Shown piece by piece: positions 47,581 through 60,412 of a stretch of DNA of 64,000 nt; position 1 is the first letter of the stretch, and each line of letters starts with the position of its first letter. A program made the position numbers and the translations under genes. The stretch spans positions 1,331,602 to 1,395,601 of the forward strand of contig JALPQD010000514.1 in the NCBI GenBank assembly GCA_023101885.1. Reading direction: 5' to 3'. The notes below the pieces were generated by a model that was given only the letters and a program-made list of their open reading frames with translations, was not told the DNA's origin and did no database searches. The stretch comes from Typhlomys cinereus (taxonomy: Eukaryota; Chordata; Mammalia; Rodentia; Platacanthomyidae).

Positions 47581-48439
47581 ATGGAGGATAGATAATCCAG
47601 TTCTCCTGGTCTTTGTCCAGCAGTTCTATGGTATCCAGTGGTAGGAAAGCATATTGATGATTTTACAGTAGAAGCCCCAAGGGGCCACTCTTGATGTTGC
47701 AAAATAAGGAGACACCTTTGGAATGCTGAGACTGGCCTGAATTTCGATGTAGCATATTGTACAATGAGCATCCTATTTCCTTTCTTGGTGTTATTTTTAG
47801 CATTCTAAGGAAAACCAAGCACTTCAAGTCATGACCATGTAGTATTTCCTCCTGAGCCATGTGAGTGTATGTGGATATGGTTTGGAATAAACGGAGCAAA
47901 GGAAAAAAGCATCAGTTACTATAAGGGGTCAGTTATTCCCCGATGCATAACACATGGCAGTGGCTGGGATGGTGTTGTAAGAACTCTCTCCCTGTTCACA
48001 CTCAGGACCCCAATGACAAGTCAAAATACTTTGATACCAAAGTCCAACAGGGAGCCAATGAGTTTGTTGGACTTAGAGAGCCTGGGTAACTTCCAAACAG
48101 GCTCATCACTGGAAAGACTCACCCCAGCATGCCTAATGACTTGCTTAAAGTGGCATAGATGCACTCTCCCGTTCAGCTAACCTTCTCCCCCATGCACTCT
48201 GGCATCTCTGGAGACTATAAGAACATATGCAATTAGGAAAGAATTATAAACAACTGGCTTGGGGAAGCAGAAGGGAACAGTTGGAATATCAGGTGACCTT
48301 CTACACCCCTCTCACAAGGAAATGTCAAGAGACCTAATCTTGAGCATCTCTTGCAATTAATCACAACTGCTCTGCTAAAGGTGATGGTCGTTAGTTTTAG
48401 AGGATAGGGTTCTACAACAGATGGTGCATTGTACAAAAG

Positions 48440-48790
48440 AGATATGGTCTCTGATTCTAGGGTACTTGTTGTTTGGGTGAGGGAGTAAAGTATGCACACA
48501 TTATGCATGATAGAGGAAAGGGAGATGCCTTGAATGGATAATAAGAAAAGAGTTCATAAAACCTAGCATTGGCAAGTAGTATTCTTCCTAGGGAATCACA
48601 AAAGCTTTGTGGTAGAAATTAAACTGGAGAAATGAGAATAAAGAACATTCCAGGAGGAATCAGTGCCAGCACAGCTTTGGAAGAAGCAAGCTTACAGCTG
48701 AACAGCGAGTAATGTTCTGGGACTCTGAGAGCCCTGAAAATGAGTGACAGCTAACTTTGGAATGATGGGTTAAAAGGAAGCCTTGGAGAA
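48440..48790 (+). mobile_element. Old L2 fragment
   Basis: aaagaacattccaggaggaatc, then aacagcgagtaatgttc fits the L2 3' region. Heavily diverged. Confidence 0.4.
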
Positions 48791-48949
48791 CTAGAACAGC
48801 AGATGGAAGAATGGTAGTCAAGATCGTCAGGGGGAGGCACTGTTTTCCAAAGGGCTGTCATGAATCATAGAGAGTCGAACATGAAGATACATTTCAACTT
48901 ACTAGATGAAGGACATAGGGAAGTGCATTGATTGTGGTTCAAACTTTTA

Positions 48950-49019
48950 GAATTCGGGCTTGGGGAACTGAGAATCTGCCACATAGGCATGAGGACCCGA
49001 GTTTAGATCCCCAACACAT
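48950..49019 (+). mobile_element. B4-type SINE, left half (split by a MaLR)
   Basis: gggcttggggaactgagaatc and gaggacccgagtttagatcc, breaking off at caacacat where the LTR starts. The right half resumes at 50974. Confidence 0.75.
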
Positions 49020-49431
49020 TGTTGCATGGTTGCTGATAAATGACCATCAAAAAGTTTAAGGAAACAAGGGTTTTGTTTTCTTACTGATAGTCCAGTTACA
49101 GTCTCTAATCCATCTTGACGGGAGAGCACACATCAACATCAGGACTGAGAGAACTGGCCATACCATCTCTACAAAATGGCTGAGAGAAGGTCAATGTTTA
49201 CTTCCCAAACCAACATGTCTGGCCAAGTGTACAGAAAGATGCCAACTCTCTCAACTAGTTCTCTATGTGATTCATTTCAGGGCCTAATCCCACCCACCAT
49301 AGGTTTGACCTTCCCCATCAGCTAGACAGTCTCCTTCAGGTTCGCTCTGAGCTTAACTACCAATTCTCCACAAATGTGCCCAGAGCTCAAACCTTCAACT
49401 GTTAAATTAACACCTGTGCCTAACCATGACA
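49020..49431 (-). mobile_element. MaLR 3' LTR
   Basis: On the minus strand it starts TGTCATGGTT and ends CCATGCAACA (412 bp). It differs from its partner at 50552-50973 at roughly one base in nine over the best aligned 90 bases by eye. It lacks an 11-base piece near the end, between two GCA triplets. Confidence 0.88.
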
Positions 49432-50551
49432 TTCCACCCCTTGTCAACTTGACACAAAAACATAGCATTTTAAATTGTAACCTTTAATTCTTGTCCCCAT
49501 AGGTGTTATCTTAAAAATATAAATGCATTTCATATTCTCTCATTAAAATTTAAGTTACTAAAATGTTGGAACTGAAAGTCTTTCTTCAAATATCCCAAAT
49601 AAAATCATTGTAACAATAAGGAAACATCAAGTTAAGACCAAAGTCCAGCAAATTACTGCATCCTGAACTTCAATGTCCATCTTATGTTACTCATCAATGT
49701 GGCTCAAAGATTGTAGGCATTCTCAGTCTCTGTTTGTAGCTTGAGGTTGTAAAAGCAAAGTTCCTCTGAACTAGGCTGAATCTCCACTTGCAGCCATACT
49801 CAGCATACGTCCCATGGTTCTGGCATTCCAACACTATTCTGGGTTCACCTCTGCAGCTGTAAGCTTCACCTTTCCTTGCAGGACTCTACGCCTGCTACTT
49901 GGTGCCAAGCTTTTGCTGCTCTCCATGAAACCCATAATCATACACCAAAACGAGTATCCTCCTTGGGGATGCTGCCAGATTCTGAAGCGAGGTTAAAACG
50001 TAGCTTGATCTCTACTCAAACTAAAGCTATACCAAGTTTTGCGTGTTAATGCTGGAAAAGCCTCTTTTTCAGTAGCCAAACTTCCAAAGAGCAAGAAATG
50101 GCTTTAACTTAGGCTTTTGGCCCCTGAAAGAACCTGGATTTTCAAACCATAAACTTGCCATACTGTGGTATTCACCTCTCCACCATCCCAGTGCAAGTCA
50201 CTAGGTTTTCCTTCACTGATGTTCATTTCTCCAACAGCAACAGATATTCTGCTGCCTGCCTTTTCCACATCCAGAGCTTCATGGCCACCGATTCAGCTTT
50301 CTTCTGTCAAGCAAACCAGTCTATCATGTTTAAATTCAACGTCTCCAAAGTCCTTGTTCCCCTCATCAGAAACTGGGCCCAAACAATTCACAACTCTCTC
50401 AGTGTCATTATTTTCCAAATGGCTCACCAATTCTGCATAATGGGATTGGTAATCCACAATGTTAAAATCTTCAAACATTTCAAATTTTGCTGTTGAAAGC
50501 CACAAAATCACATAGATTTATCAGCAACACCCCACTTCTGGTATCAAATTC
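49432..50551 (-). mobile_element. MaLR internal region
   Basis: 1,120 bp between the LTRs. Minus-strand order: after the 5' LTR comes tttgataccagaagtgggg, the start typical of ERVL-MaLR interiors. At the other end is the polypurine tract aaggggtggaa, just before the 3' LTR. One 72-codon frame (50293-50511) follows the start and has acidic stretches. No reverse transcriptase or protease is present, so the element depended on proteins supplied in trans, as MaLRs do. Confidence 0.85.
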
Positions 50552-50973
50552 TGTTGCAGTTCACCTGCATGGTTGCTGATAAATGACCATCAAAAGGCTT
50601 ATGGGAACAAGGGGTTTATTTTCTTATTGATAGTCCAGTTACAGTCTGTAGTCCATCTTGACGGGGGAGAGCATGTACCACACCAGGGTCGATGGGACTG
50701 GCCACACCATCACCACACAACAGCTGAGAGAGGGACGATCCTTACTTGCCAGACCAGCATGTCTGGCCAAGTGTACAGAAGGATGCTGACTCTCTCAAAC
50801 AGCTCTCTGTGATTTATTCCAGGGCCTAGTCCCACCCACCATAGGCTTGACCTTCCCCATCAGCTAGACAATCTCCCTCAGGTTCACTCTGGGCTTAACT
50901 ACTAATTCTCCACAAATGTGCCCAAAGCTCAAGCCCTCAACTGTCAAGTTGACACCTGTGTCCAACCATGACA
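50552..50973 (-). mobile_element. MaLR 5' LTR
   Basis: On the minus strand it begins TGTCATGGTTGGACAC and ends GAACTGCAACA (422 bp). An AATAAA-like poly(A) region (aagaaaataaacccctttg) lies near its 3' end. Confidence 0.88.
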
Positions 50974-51180
50974 TGATGTAAAAACAACTGTGGTGGTGAT
51001 CACCTTATCCCTAGAGCTGGTGGTGCCCAGATACCAAGATCCCTGGAACTTGCCAAGTTGGTGAGTTCTGGGTTCAGGAAGAAACTCTGTCTCAAAAACA
51101 AAGCAGAGAGTGATGAGTCAACCTCTAGCCTTCACATGCACAAAAATGTGTAGGTATACATCCCCCCCACACATGTGCAA
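50974..51180 (+). mobile_element. B4-type SINE, right half
   Basis: Continues the SINE from 48950-49019: tgtggtggtgatcacctta, agttctgggttcaggaag, ctctgtctcaaaaac (B1 half) and a CA-rich tail. Confidence 0.72.
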
Positions 51181-51857
51181 GCATACAGTAGGTATATACA
51201 TGTATACTACATAAACAGACATAGAGAATTTTGGAGATATAGAAAGTACATCCAAATAATGAGGTATGAAATGGAGAAGATGAGTGCAAATTGTGGCTAG
51301 AATGTCAACTTGGTACTAGTGATATGAAGGTGATGAGGGACATTCCATATTTCAGATCATAACTGGGGGAAACTCTTATTCACTTTAACTGAGCTGGACA
51401 TTTAGCGAGAGAATATATAAAAACAGAAATGCCTTTTAAGTGTTCTGCAAATAACTCATAAATGCTGTAAGTAGGGAGTATTAAATGGTTTGCATTCAGG
51501 AGATATATCCACACACATTTGAAAGTTAGACTCCTGGCCAGCACAGCAAGACAGGTATGCTTTGGAAAGATACTGGAGTTAGGCTGATGGTGTTGATGGA
51601 AGTATATAACAGAAACAGCCTAGTGGAGGAAGAGTTGCTTGGAGCTTATGATTTCAAGCATTTGGTAAATGGTCTCTTGGTCTGTGCCCTTGGACAGAGC
51701 ATCACCATGAAGCATTTTCCAGACATATTTGTTCAGTAGCTAGGCTGTGTGTGCATATCATTGGAATACATGCCAGACACTGAAAACCATGCACAGATGA
51801 ATCATAACTGGGTCCTATCCTCGATGAGCGTATTGACCAGCAAAATCTTTTTTCCAT

Positions 51858-52080
51858 TTGTGTGTATACATTCATGTTCACACATGTAGGATGTATGTGC
51901 CTGTATGTACGAATATTTGTATGTGTGGGAATGTACTTGGATATGTGCATGTATGCATATTCACATGTGGGTACATGTGTGCAAGTGTGTTGTGTGTATG
52001 AGTATGCATGTTCACATGTACATGGGCACATATATAGGTATACATGCATGAGTCTACATGTGTGTCATGGCCCTAGGCTA
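51858..52080 (+). repeat. Degenerate TATG/TGTG tract
   Basis: About 220 bp of tgtatg, catgtg and acatgt units without a fixed period. Confidence 0.7.
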
Positions 52081-52484
52081 TAGAGAATAATGCTTCATGA
52101 TGCTTATTTATGTGGTATTCTTTCACTTTGTTGATATTTCTTTGATAGTTTCAGATATGTACACAATGAATTTTTTGTCATTTTCACCCATATTACCTGT
52201 CTCATCTCACCTCCTCCTTCCAGTGAGAATTTTCTTCACAATAAATTTCCCTTCTACTTTTATGTTTTTCTTTATGCATGTGACTCATTACATTTCATCA
52301 GATTGGCCGCCATGAATATGAGCCTGGACATTTGCTGGGCATGGTGACGTATCATGGCAATGCCACTGAAGCCAGTCAGTTGTCCCCAGCTAGCATTGAC
52401 GTCAGTATTCAGAGAGGAAGTGGGGCCACATGGGCTCTCCTTCTATCCATGATGTAATGTCAGTAGGTCTAATCTTGTGAAGAT

Positions 52485-52908
52485 CTTGTGCAGGTACAAT
52501 GGCTGACATGTCAGCGACCCTGAAGTCTAGCATGGATCATAGGGGAGAAGGCTTCAGGCACTAGGATTCTTAGAGACAAGAGAATATAAACAGTCATAAT
52601 AGAGTTCCCATACTAATGAGGAGCCCAAGAAGTGGCCCTGGGCCATGCCACTAAGTCCTGAACCTTCACTAGAGTGGAGGACTCAGAGGGAGGTTTGGCA
52701 TTCACACAAAAAGATGCTCCAGGGGATGGGAGGGAGGAAGGGGAAGGCACTGGGAGAAGGGGAGGAAGGGAGGTGAAACAAAGGGGGCATGGGGGAGAGT
52801 GTAAGGGGGGGACAACTGGGGAGGAGAGGAGAGAGGGAGAGGATACAATACAATACAGTACAACCTATTGAGCTTGTATGATTAGGAAAAAAATAAAATG
52901 TGGGAGGA
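52485..52908 (+). mobile_element. L1 3' end
   Basis: Reverse complement of 24545-24960. It has gacatgtcagcgaccctgaag, the G/A tract 52725-52850 and an A-rich end. Ends in ggaaaaaaataaaatg. Confidence 0.82.
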
Positions 52909-53004
52909 AAAGAAAGTTCTTGTACAGGTAAATTCGGCTGCAATGAATTTTTGGATGTAGCGGCTTAATCATGTCCAGAAAATCGGCTTCATGATACTCT
53001 TCCC

Positions 53005-53232
53005 CACCTCTGAGACAGGATTACTCTAATTAAACCCAGAGCTCATTGATTGATAGGGCTAGTTTGGCTAGCCAGTCTGCTGTGAGGTTTCCCAGTCTGC
53101 CTGTCTTCTGCGGCTGGAATACAGGCAGGCCACCACACTGACCTAGCATTTCCATGAATTCTGGGGGCTGGAACTCGTCTTTGTCCTTTAGCTTGTGTGA
53201 AAAAGCTACTGAGCCATCTGTCTGGCCCCAGA
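53005..53232 (-). mobile_element. B4-type composite SINE
   Basis: Read on +, tgagacaggattactctaat, aacccagagctcattgattg, gctggaatacaggcaggcc, ggggctggaactcgtctttg and gagccatctgtctggcccc. Confidence 0.75.
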
Positions 53233-55119
53233 ATCTTTTCTTTTTCAGTTGATTTTTTTTTAACGTTTATTTATCTCTTCAGATTAGGGTAAAGCCACAG
53301 AATGTTAGTGAATTGGGGAAAGTTTCTTTCCCTTTTCCTTTCTCTTGCTTGGTTTAGCATGGGTTATATAAAAGCATCTACCAGTGAAGGTAAGAAGGTT
53401 CATAACTGGTCATAACTTTCAAAAGTAAGGTCTAGCAGAAACTTACTGAAATCGGTACTTGCACTTTTACAGCATTCCATGATGATGTTTGGAAGGACTC
53501 ACCTTGGTGTTGCCATGGAGCTGGGGAGCTGGAGGCTGTTAAAAGGAGCCACCGTTAGCAAGTCTGCTTGAAGCTCTGAGAACCTTTGAGGCCCAGGGAA
53601 GGGCTGTGGGATAGGTGTAGTAATGGAGTCCTGGGGGAACAGTAGGTGTTTCAAATATAAAATTTTACAGGTATAAGGATTGGGTATGAATAAAGTATAA
53701 ATTAGGGACTGAGTCAGAGAAAGGAGCAGACTCATAGAACTTCCAACAGGTATGTGCTCCGGTCGAGATACTCATATAAATGATATCTAATGTTCTGTGC
53801 ATTGCTGTCAAGCAGACTTTTACCAATGAGCAACTACAGATGTTTTCATTGAAATGTATTGTCTATTTCATGTTAACCAAAAATCAGAAAAACATTATTA
53901 TATTAGGAAGTCTAGAGAGAGAGAATAGGAATACTGTATAGAAAATTGTGGTGAGCTGATATTTGCAAGACCATTGCTAAGGGTCCTCTGGGCCTAGGGC
54001 AAAGGGAGGGTGGGCAAATGATGTCAGCCACGCAGGAGTGTTTCGCCACCCTGTTCCTTTCTGTCTGCTTTTCTTCTCTATCACAACCTTCCTCCCATTT
54101 TGTCTGTCACCCACTTGTTGGTAACCTACTCTAACTGACATTGGCCTAGACTTTTTCTAGGTTTTCAGACTCAAATCATTCTGAAAATTCTAGAACCCAT
54201 AAAAGTTTAGGTCTTGTCATTAAAATATTTGAAGCTTTTGGGTAAGATAAGCCGATATGGATAGATTTTACAAATCAAATTCAAGGATTATTTCCCAAAT
54301 GTCTTAGTGTATGTGTTAATGTGGAAGAGCTGTGCACTGGTTACTTACTTTTATTTACTAATAAAGACGTGTGCCCATGTTGAAAATGTACTTTAACCTG
54401 AAAATATGTCTTAAAGCTCAATTCAGGTCAGAAACTGAACCCCAGATTTATCTTCAGTCATCCTTTATGAAATTCACTTTTCTCTGACTTGCACAAGTCT
54501 CTAAAAACTTGTTTACCTATTACAAGCCAAGACATTGATGGCTCTTCATAGCGTTGGTATCAATGAAGCTTTCAAAAGAGTCATGGTCCAAAGATTCCAT
54601 CCCATCCTTGTATGTGCAAGTTGGCATGACGACGAGTCCGTTTCCTTTGCTGGCTGGAGCTGGTGCTATTTATAGTTTCTCTTCTTGGCTTCCCAGTGAG
54701 CATATCAGCGTGTATTTATGCAAGGGAGAATGCTGAGCCCATATAAGACTGCAGTTTAGAAACCTAGTGGCCTCTTTTGCCTTTGCTCTTTGGAGCCAGA
54801 GGAATAGATCTTAGGTATTGCCAGCACAGCTAGGTATCAGGATGTAGTGACAGACCCAACACACCACTGTGACTTCCAAGAATCCACAGGAGATGGCAGC
54901 AAAGCTTGAAACACTCCACACAGGGAGGAGACTTGTCGAAAGCTGAGTGATGGGGACATAAGTCTTTTCACATGAAGAGGCTGCTATTGGTGAGACTTAC
55001 TAAATCTTAGTTCTTTCGAAAGGCGGGCAATGCCACGGCTCGCTGGTCATTTCTCTTGGTTATCCGAGATATCTTGTCTCTTTTGGGCTAATGATTTCCC
55101 ATCAGGTTGCCAGGACAGA

Positions 55120-55290
55120 CCCAGTGATGTAATGGGAAGAGTGTAGGTCAGTGAAACTGGCTTCGAGTCTTGCTCACCAGTGAGCCAAGGATTAGCCCTC
55201 CTGAGTTTCAGGTTTGTCACCTGCACCATGTGAAATGGAATACCTTGTATCTGTTTGACCCAGAGCAGATACTGATGAAATTAGGAAATC
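55120..55290 (+). mobile_element. MIR SINE fragment
   Basis: tgtaatgggaagagtgtagg, gaaactggcttcgagtcttg and gagtttcaggtttgtcacctg fit the first two thirds of MIR. Confidence 0.6.
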
Positions 55291-56127
55291 TCAGGGAAAG
55301 AAATCAAAGGAAAAGGAGCACTGACTTACTTTCCTGTGAGGATTCAAGATAAGGTTTGTAGCCAGAATCGAAGACATGGAGGTCAAGTGTATCTTTGAGA
55401 TCCATTTCCTTTCCTTCTGTTCCTGCTCTTTTCATCTGCTGACCCAGCACCTTGCCCTCTGAGCCTACAACTGAGATATGAGCTGCAGTGACCTTATCTG
55501 TGCCTCCTTTTCTCCCAGAAAAACGTCTTTCCTCACAAAAGCCCGGCTGTGCATTTAGGGCAGTCTCCCAAGTTAATATCTAATCTCTATAGTGAGTCCA
55601 CATAAGACTTTAGCCTTGGGTAAATCTAACTGGCATTCTAGAACTCAGCCTCAGGTTTTGACCTTTAGAGAAAATGCCAGATTTCCTGCACTATTCTTGA
55701 CATTGAGCAGCAACCACCACCAATGATTGCTACTCACACTTCTGAAATTTCAGAAGTTTAAATGACAGTCAGAATTAGTTGAAGCATTCATTAGAGAGGG
55801 AAATGTGTGTGTGTGTGTTTGCACTCTACCTCTGGTGTGTAGGCTGATAGTAGTATCTAGAGTAGATGTGCAGGAGAATGACAGACTTTAAAAGGTGCTC
55901 TTGTATAGCCATCTTGAAAAGCAACCTCCCTTTGGCCTGATGCCTTCCTAGCAGAGTGTGGGCTACTCCTCATTTACTATAGACCTGTTCTAGTACCAGA
56001 CGTAGTTGAGCTTGCATTGGGATGAAAATAGTGAAAGTCAGAACTTGTCAAGATGACAACAGAATTAAGATTTTTTTTTTACCATTGAGACTTCATGGTG
56101 ATTAAGGGCATTAGACATATTCTAAAA

Positions 56128-56282
56128 AATAATTTATATTGCATGTGTATGCAGAGATCAGAGGATAAACCGTGGAAAGGCATTCTCTCTATCTTTGGGG
56201 CTCTAGGGATCTAACTCAGGTCATTAGGCTTGCACAGAAAGCCCTTTTACCATCTGAACCATCTTGCTGACTCTATTAGGCT
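56128..56282 (-). mobile_element. B3-type SINE
   Basis: Read on +, tgtatgcagagatcagagg, ggctctagggatctaactcagg and ccatctgaaccatcttgctg. Confidence 0.68.
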
Positions 56283-56694
56283 CTTTCATGCATTTAAAGT
56301 ACTAATATACTAAGTATTTTTCTTAACTTTTTTTTGAGACAGGATCCTGTCTTCTAAAGACAATAAAGAGCATCCATAGGACCCCTGCAGTTTTTCTTTC
56401 TAGTACACCTTAGTTTAATCCACTTGTCATCAGTAATGTGCCATGGCTTGCACACTGTGACTAACTAAAACTCATGCACTATTCATAGGTTTCCTGCTTC
56501 CTTTCTGTCTCAGGGCCCTTCCCAGGATGCTTTACTACACTTAAAGGTCATGTCAACTTAGACTCCGCTTGGACATGAAAATATCCTTGACTTTTCTTGC
56601 TTTTGATGACCTCAACAGCTTTTGAGAATTTCCTTTCAGATGTTTTGCAGAATGTTCCTTTACTAGTATTTTTTCCTTGTGTAATTAGTCTTAC

Positions 56695-57003
56695 TGTGTG
56701 TTTGTCTTCGTGTGTGCACAGGTGCATGTGGAGGTCCAGAGGTTAATGTCAGGTATGACATCAAAGCTCTCTACATTTTTTTTGAGACATGGTCTTTCAC
56801 TGAATCCAGAGCACACCAATTAGTTAGAAAGACCAGTAAACTGCAGAGATCCACTGGTCTCAACTTTTTCCCCCTGTAGTACTGGGGTTATAAGCACTTG
56901 CCACTACACCTGGCTTTCATATGGCTGTTGGAGATCCAAGCTCAGGTTCTCATGCTAGCATGAGGCAGTGATTTTACCAGCTATGTCATATCCCCAGTCT
57001 TCA
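56695..57003 (-). mobile_element. B4-type composite SINE
   Basis: Read on +, gcatgtggaggtccagagg, gagacatggtctttcactg, gtactggggttataagcac, gatccaagctcaggttctc and atgtcatatccccagtc. Confidence 0.78.
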
Positions 57004-57534
57004 ACCAGTATTCTTTTTAATTAACAACATACACCATAAAATTCATACAATTTAAAGTGTGTGGCCAGCTAAATTTAAAATGGTCCTATTGGTAGCTTAA
57101 TTCTGTCCCACCTAAAATTTGTTAACAAAACCAGATTCCTCCAGTTGTATACAAAACACTTCCAGATAGGAAATGTGTTATTTAAGTTCCATTTAGATGG
57201 TGAACTCAGCTGGTTCTGGGGAGCGTTTGTTTGAGCAGGGCATTAATGCATTTTGGCACAAGGGACTGGGAAGGTCATCTTGGGTTTGCTGTTGCCCTGG
57301 AAATGCTGAAAGGAATGAATTTGTTCTGGCATCTTGGACTGTTTTGGACACAGCTTCTAGCAGGGCACTTGTTACATACTGACTGAAGCAGTGCTGATGT
57401 CAGAAGAGCTTTGGAGAATAGAAAGGAAAATGGAAATAGATCTTTCACCTCCATGCAAGACCGGCAACAAATGGACAGAAAACAGAACTGAAAGCGGGAT
57501 TCCCACTTGGGTTTCTTTGCCTGTACTCCGGCCA

Positions 57535-57800
57535 CTTTCATTCATTTATACAACAAATGCTTATTCAGTACCTGCCATGGCAGGTATTGTCATGCATGCT
57601 TGGAGTATAGCAAAGAGCCAAGCAGAGGAAATCATGCTGTCACGAAGCTGATGGTGCAGATACACAATGTGAGAGGTGCTAATTGGTTTGAAGAAGTATA
57701 AGCCAGGATAAGATGACAGAGGATGACTGATGGGAGGTTTTCTGGAAAGTTCTCTCAGCTGTCATTTGAACTGACATAAGGATGCATGATTCAGTAAAAG
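57535..57800 (-). mobile_element. Old L2 3' end fragment
   Basis: Read on +, tacaacaaatgcttattcag, tacctgccatggcagg, ggagtatagcaaagagccaag and aatcatgctgtcacgaagctg, the well-known L2 order. The L2 may resume after the SINE at 58396-58700. Confidence 0.65.
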
Positions 57801-57991
57801 TCTCTAAAATATGGAAGTTCCTTTTAGAAGTAGGAATCTTTTCCTGTCATCTTTTTTTCTTGTGGAAATTGGTTGAGAAATGGCTCAAGGTCCTATGGGC
57901 AGAGTATTTTGAACTACTGTTGTTGTGTGGTGCTGCACCATGAGAATGTAATAGTCAGTAAAATCCAGAGTCTCTGCAGCTTAAGAGAGGG

Positions 57992-58304
57992 CTCAAGAGG
58001 TAACACTTTGCTGTAGAAACTTGAAGGCTGGAGTTTGGATCCCCTAGCATCTGCATAAAGGCCAGATGGGCATAGTGGTCCACCTGAAGTCCCAGCACAC
58101 AGTAGGTAGACAGAGGTTCCCTGGAGTAAGCTGGCTAGTTAGACTAGATCCATCAGTGATCTGTATGTTCTGTGAGAGGCCCTTCCTCAGAAAATCAAGC
58201 AGGAGTTAATCAAGGAAACAACCAAAGTCAACCTGTAGCCTCTACATGTGCACCTGCATATATACAAACACATGCAGACATGCATGCTCACATGCACACC
58301 ACAT

Positions 58305-58344
<40 letters not shown>

Positions 58345-58345
58345 C
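57992..58345 (+). mobile_element. B4-type composite SINE with (CA)n tail
   Basis: Head gagggctcaagaggtaacac, B box ggctggagtttggatccc, B1 half gatgggcatagtggtccac and cctgaagtcccagcacac, and the (CA)n run 58305-58342. Confidence 0.78.
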
Positions 58346-58979
58346 TCTGAGTCCATGGAAATGAAGACTTTGAGCAAGAAAAAGGTGGGAGTCGATTAAA
58401 GTAAGTCCTGTGAAAAGAGCTGGAAGGCATAGCTTGGGAAACTGAGAGCCTGGAGAAGGTATGAAGAGTGGAGAGCCAGAGCAATCTAGATGGTTTGGGA
58501 AGCTTTCCTGGAAGAAACCATTCTTGGCCTGAGAACCAACACAGGTGGTGGGGTGAAGAGAGGTAAGGATGAGTTGTCAGGAAGGCCAATGGGCGTGGGC
58601 ACAAGGAACAAGAGGATTGTAGCAAGGAGGCTGTCATTTACTAGTGTGGGAGGAAATGTTAAATCACTTGTTAACATCCTGTTCTTGGAGGTGGAAATTC
58701 TTATTATCACTGTAACTGTTCAGTAAATGCAATCACATGAGAATAATCTGGAAGCCCCCTCCAGTTGACTATGTGTGACTGTTTTTTGAACTTAGTATAT
58801 GTTGGATTTTACTAGATAATAACTAGTACAAGTAGCTGAGAACGTGAAGAAATGGTTCACATTTCTGCATTAATAGAAAAAAGCCACCATTTTTAGAAAG
58901 AGATTTTTTGACCTCAAGACATGGAGGGTTCTTCTATTTTTTTTTTCTTCTTTTTCCCCAAATATCATTAGGTGGAATT

Positions 58980-59225
58980 TCAGAGGAAGCATTTGGAAGA
59001 ATTATACGGTAGGGTTCAGAGAGGCAAAACAGCCCTCGGGAAATGTTTTTTAATCTAATCTCATGAATTATCTTTGTTTAAAGCTTCTCCTCGGGTACAT
59101 TCAGTTACTTAATGTTGCTCATCATCCTTTAAGAGTGTTTTGATATGACATCCTCAGAGTCAAAGAACTTTCTGAGGACTAAAGATGCTCTTGTTAACGA
59201 GACAAAAAAAATGCCTAATGTCTGG
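58980..59225. promoter_or_regulatory. Candidate conserved non-coding segment
   Basis: Repeat-free, with a forkhead-type tctttgtttaaag motif (about 59070) and atgaattatc. Supported only by lack of repeats and motif content. Confidence 0.18.
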
Positions 59226-59654
59226 CTTTTAAAGCATTTCTATTGCCTCCAGAATGTGCAGAAGAAACTGGAACATCTTTAATGGAAGATTGATGACAGT
59301 TATGAGGGTCACTGATAGTGAGGGTAGAGGAGTTGGGGTGCTTTTCTTCACGGTTGGAATTTTCTTAGACTCTGACCCCTGTCTCCAGGTGTTAGGCTGC
59401 TTAGTCAATGACTGTGTGCTGAGTTTCGCATTCCCATTAGTCAACTTCATTGACTAATGGCAAAAATATTATTTGTTAGTACAAGGTAAGAAAAGACAAT
59501 GTAATGCCATTGCTGAAGTTTCAGATTATTTTCTCCTCTTTCTTCTCTTTCTCTCTCTGTTTGTTATATAAGTCACAACAGACCTTGGAAAGGGCTAAAG
59601 AATAAAAGAATACACATAGGATTGCTAATTTAAGTAAATTCTTTTCCTTTTAAA

Positions 59655-59830
59655 TATTTTATTTCTGTTTATGAGAGAGAGAGTACATGCATGTGCATCT
59701 CTTGGTCCACAGACAGAATTTATTAGACAACGTTGGGGAACCAATTCTCTCTTTCCAACATGGGTTTCCAGAAATTGAACTCAGGTCACCAGAGTTCTTT
59801 ATCTGCTGAACTGTCTCATATTCCCCTAAA
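59655..59830 (-). mobile_element. B3-type SINE
   Basis: Read on +, gagagagagtacatgcatg, gaaattgaactcaggtcacc and tctgctgaactgtctcat. Confidence 0.68.
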
Positions 59831-59869
59831 AAATTTCACAAAGGAAAATCCTTCTTTAAAACACTGAAC

Positions 59870-60007
59870 TTTGTATCAACAAGTTGGCTCATACTGTTCC
59901 CAAACCTAGCAACCTGGGTTAAATCGTGGAACCCACATCATAGAAGAGACTCAACTTCTGAAAAACCACGGCCTTTTATATTTGGACACCGTTGACGTTT
60001 GTCTACA
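59870..60007 (+). mobile_element. tRNA-headed SINE fragment
   Basis: aacaagttggctcatactg and aacctgggttaaatcgtgg (B box), broken near the LTR at 60008. Confidence 0.5.
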
Positions 60008-60412
60008 TGTTGCCAATAAATTCAGGACATAAGAACTAGGAGAACAAAGGGGTTTTGTTCTTTCTTGTGATTCAGTTGGTTTTTACTCCCGCTTGGCAGG
60101 AGATTTCATACCAACACCAGGACTCGAGGGAACTGGCAACACTATATCCACAGGGATTGCTGAGAGAGAGGCAAATATCACTTTCCAGACTGCAAGTTTA
60201 TCCAAGTATGCTGAAATATGCCAAACTTATTGAATCAGCTCTCTCCATCGATCCACCTGCTCACACAATGATTCTACCCACTATGAACTTCTGTCTTCCC
60301 ACATCAATCAACCTCTAGTAAGCATGCTCATGGCTTGCCTCAGCTACTAATTCTTTACAGATGTACTCAAGCCGAACCTTCAGTTGTCTAGTTGACACCC
60401 ATCTTTCTGGTA
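60008..60412 (-). mobile_element. Solo MaLR LTR
   Basis: About 405 bp aligning with the LTRs of 49020-50973: gttgccaataaattcagg, gaactggcaacactatatcc, gctgagagagaggcaaat, tactaattctttacagatg and cagttgtctagttgacacc in the same order. No internal region. Confidence 0.75.

Noticed and set aside
50155..50496. 113-codon frame on + within the MaLR
   Set aside because: It lies antisense to the element's own direction, with no domain. Chance frame.
49020..50973. Tandem segmental duplication of a 415-bp unit
   Set aside because: The units are LTRs: TG/CA ends, a polypurine tract and a MaLR interior start fit better.
58301..58342. Repeat array read as a possible CRISPR-like structure
   Set aside because: Simple (CA)n tail of a SINE in a mammalian genome; no spacers.
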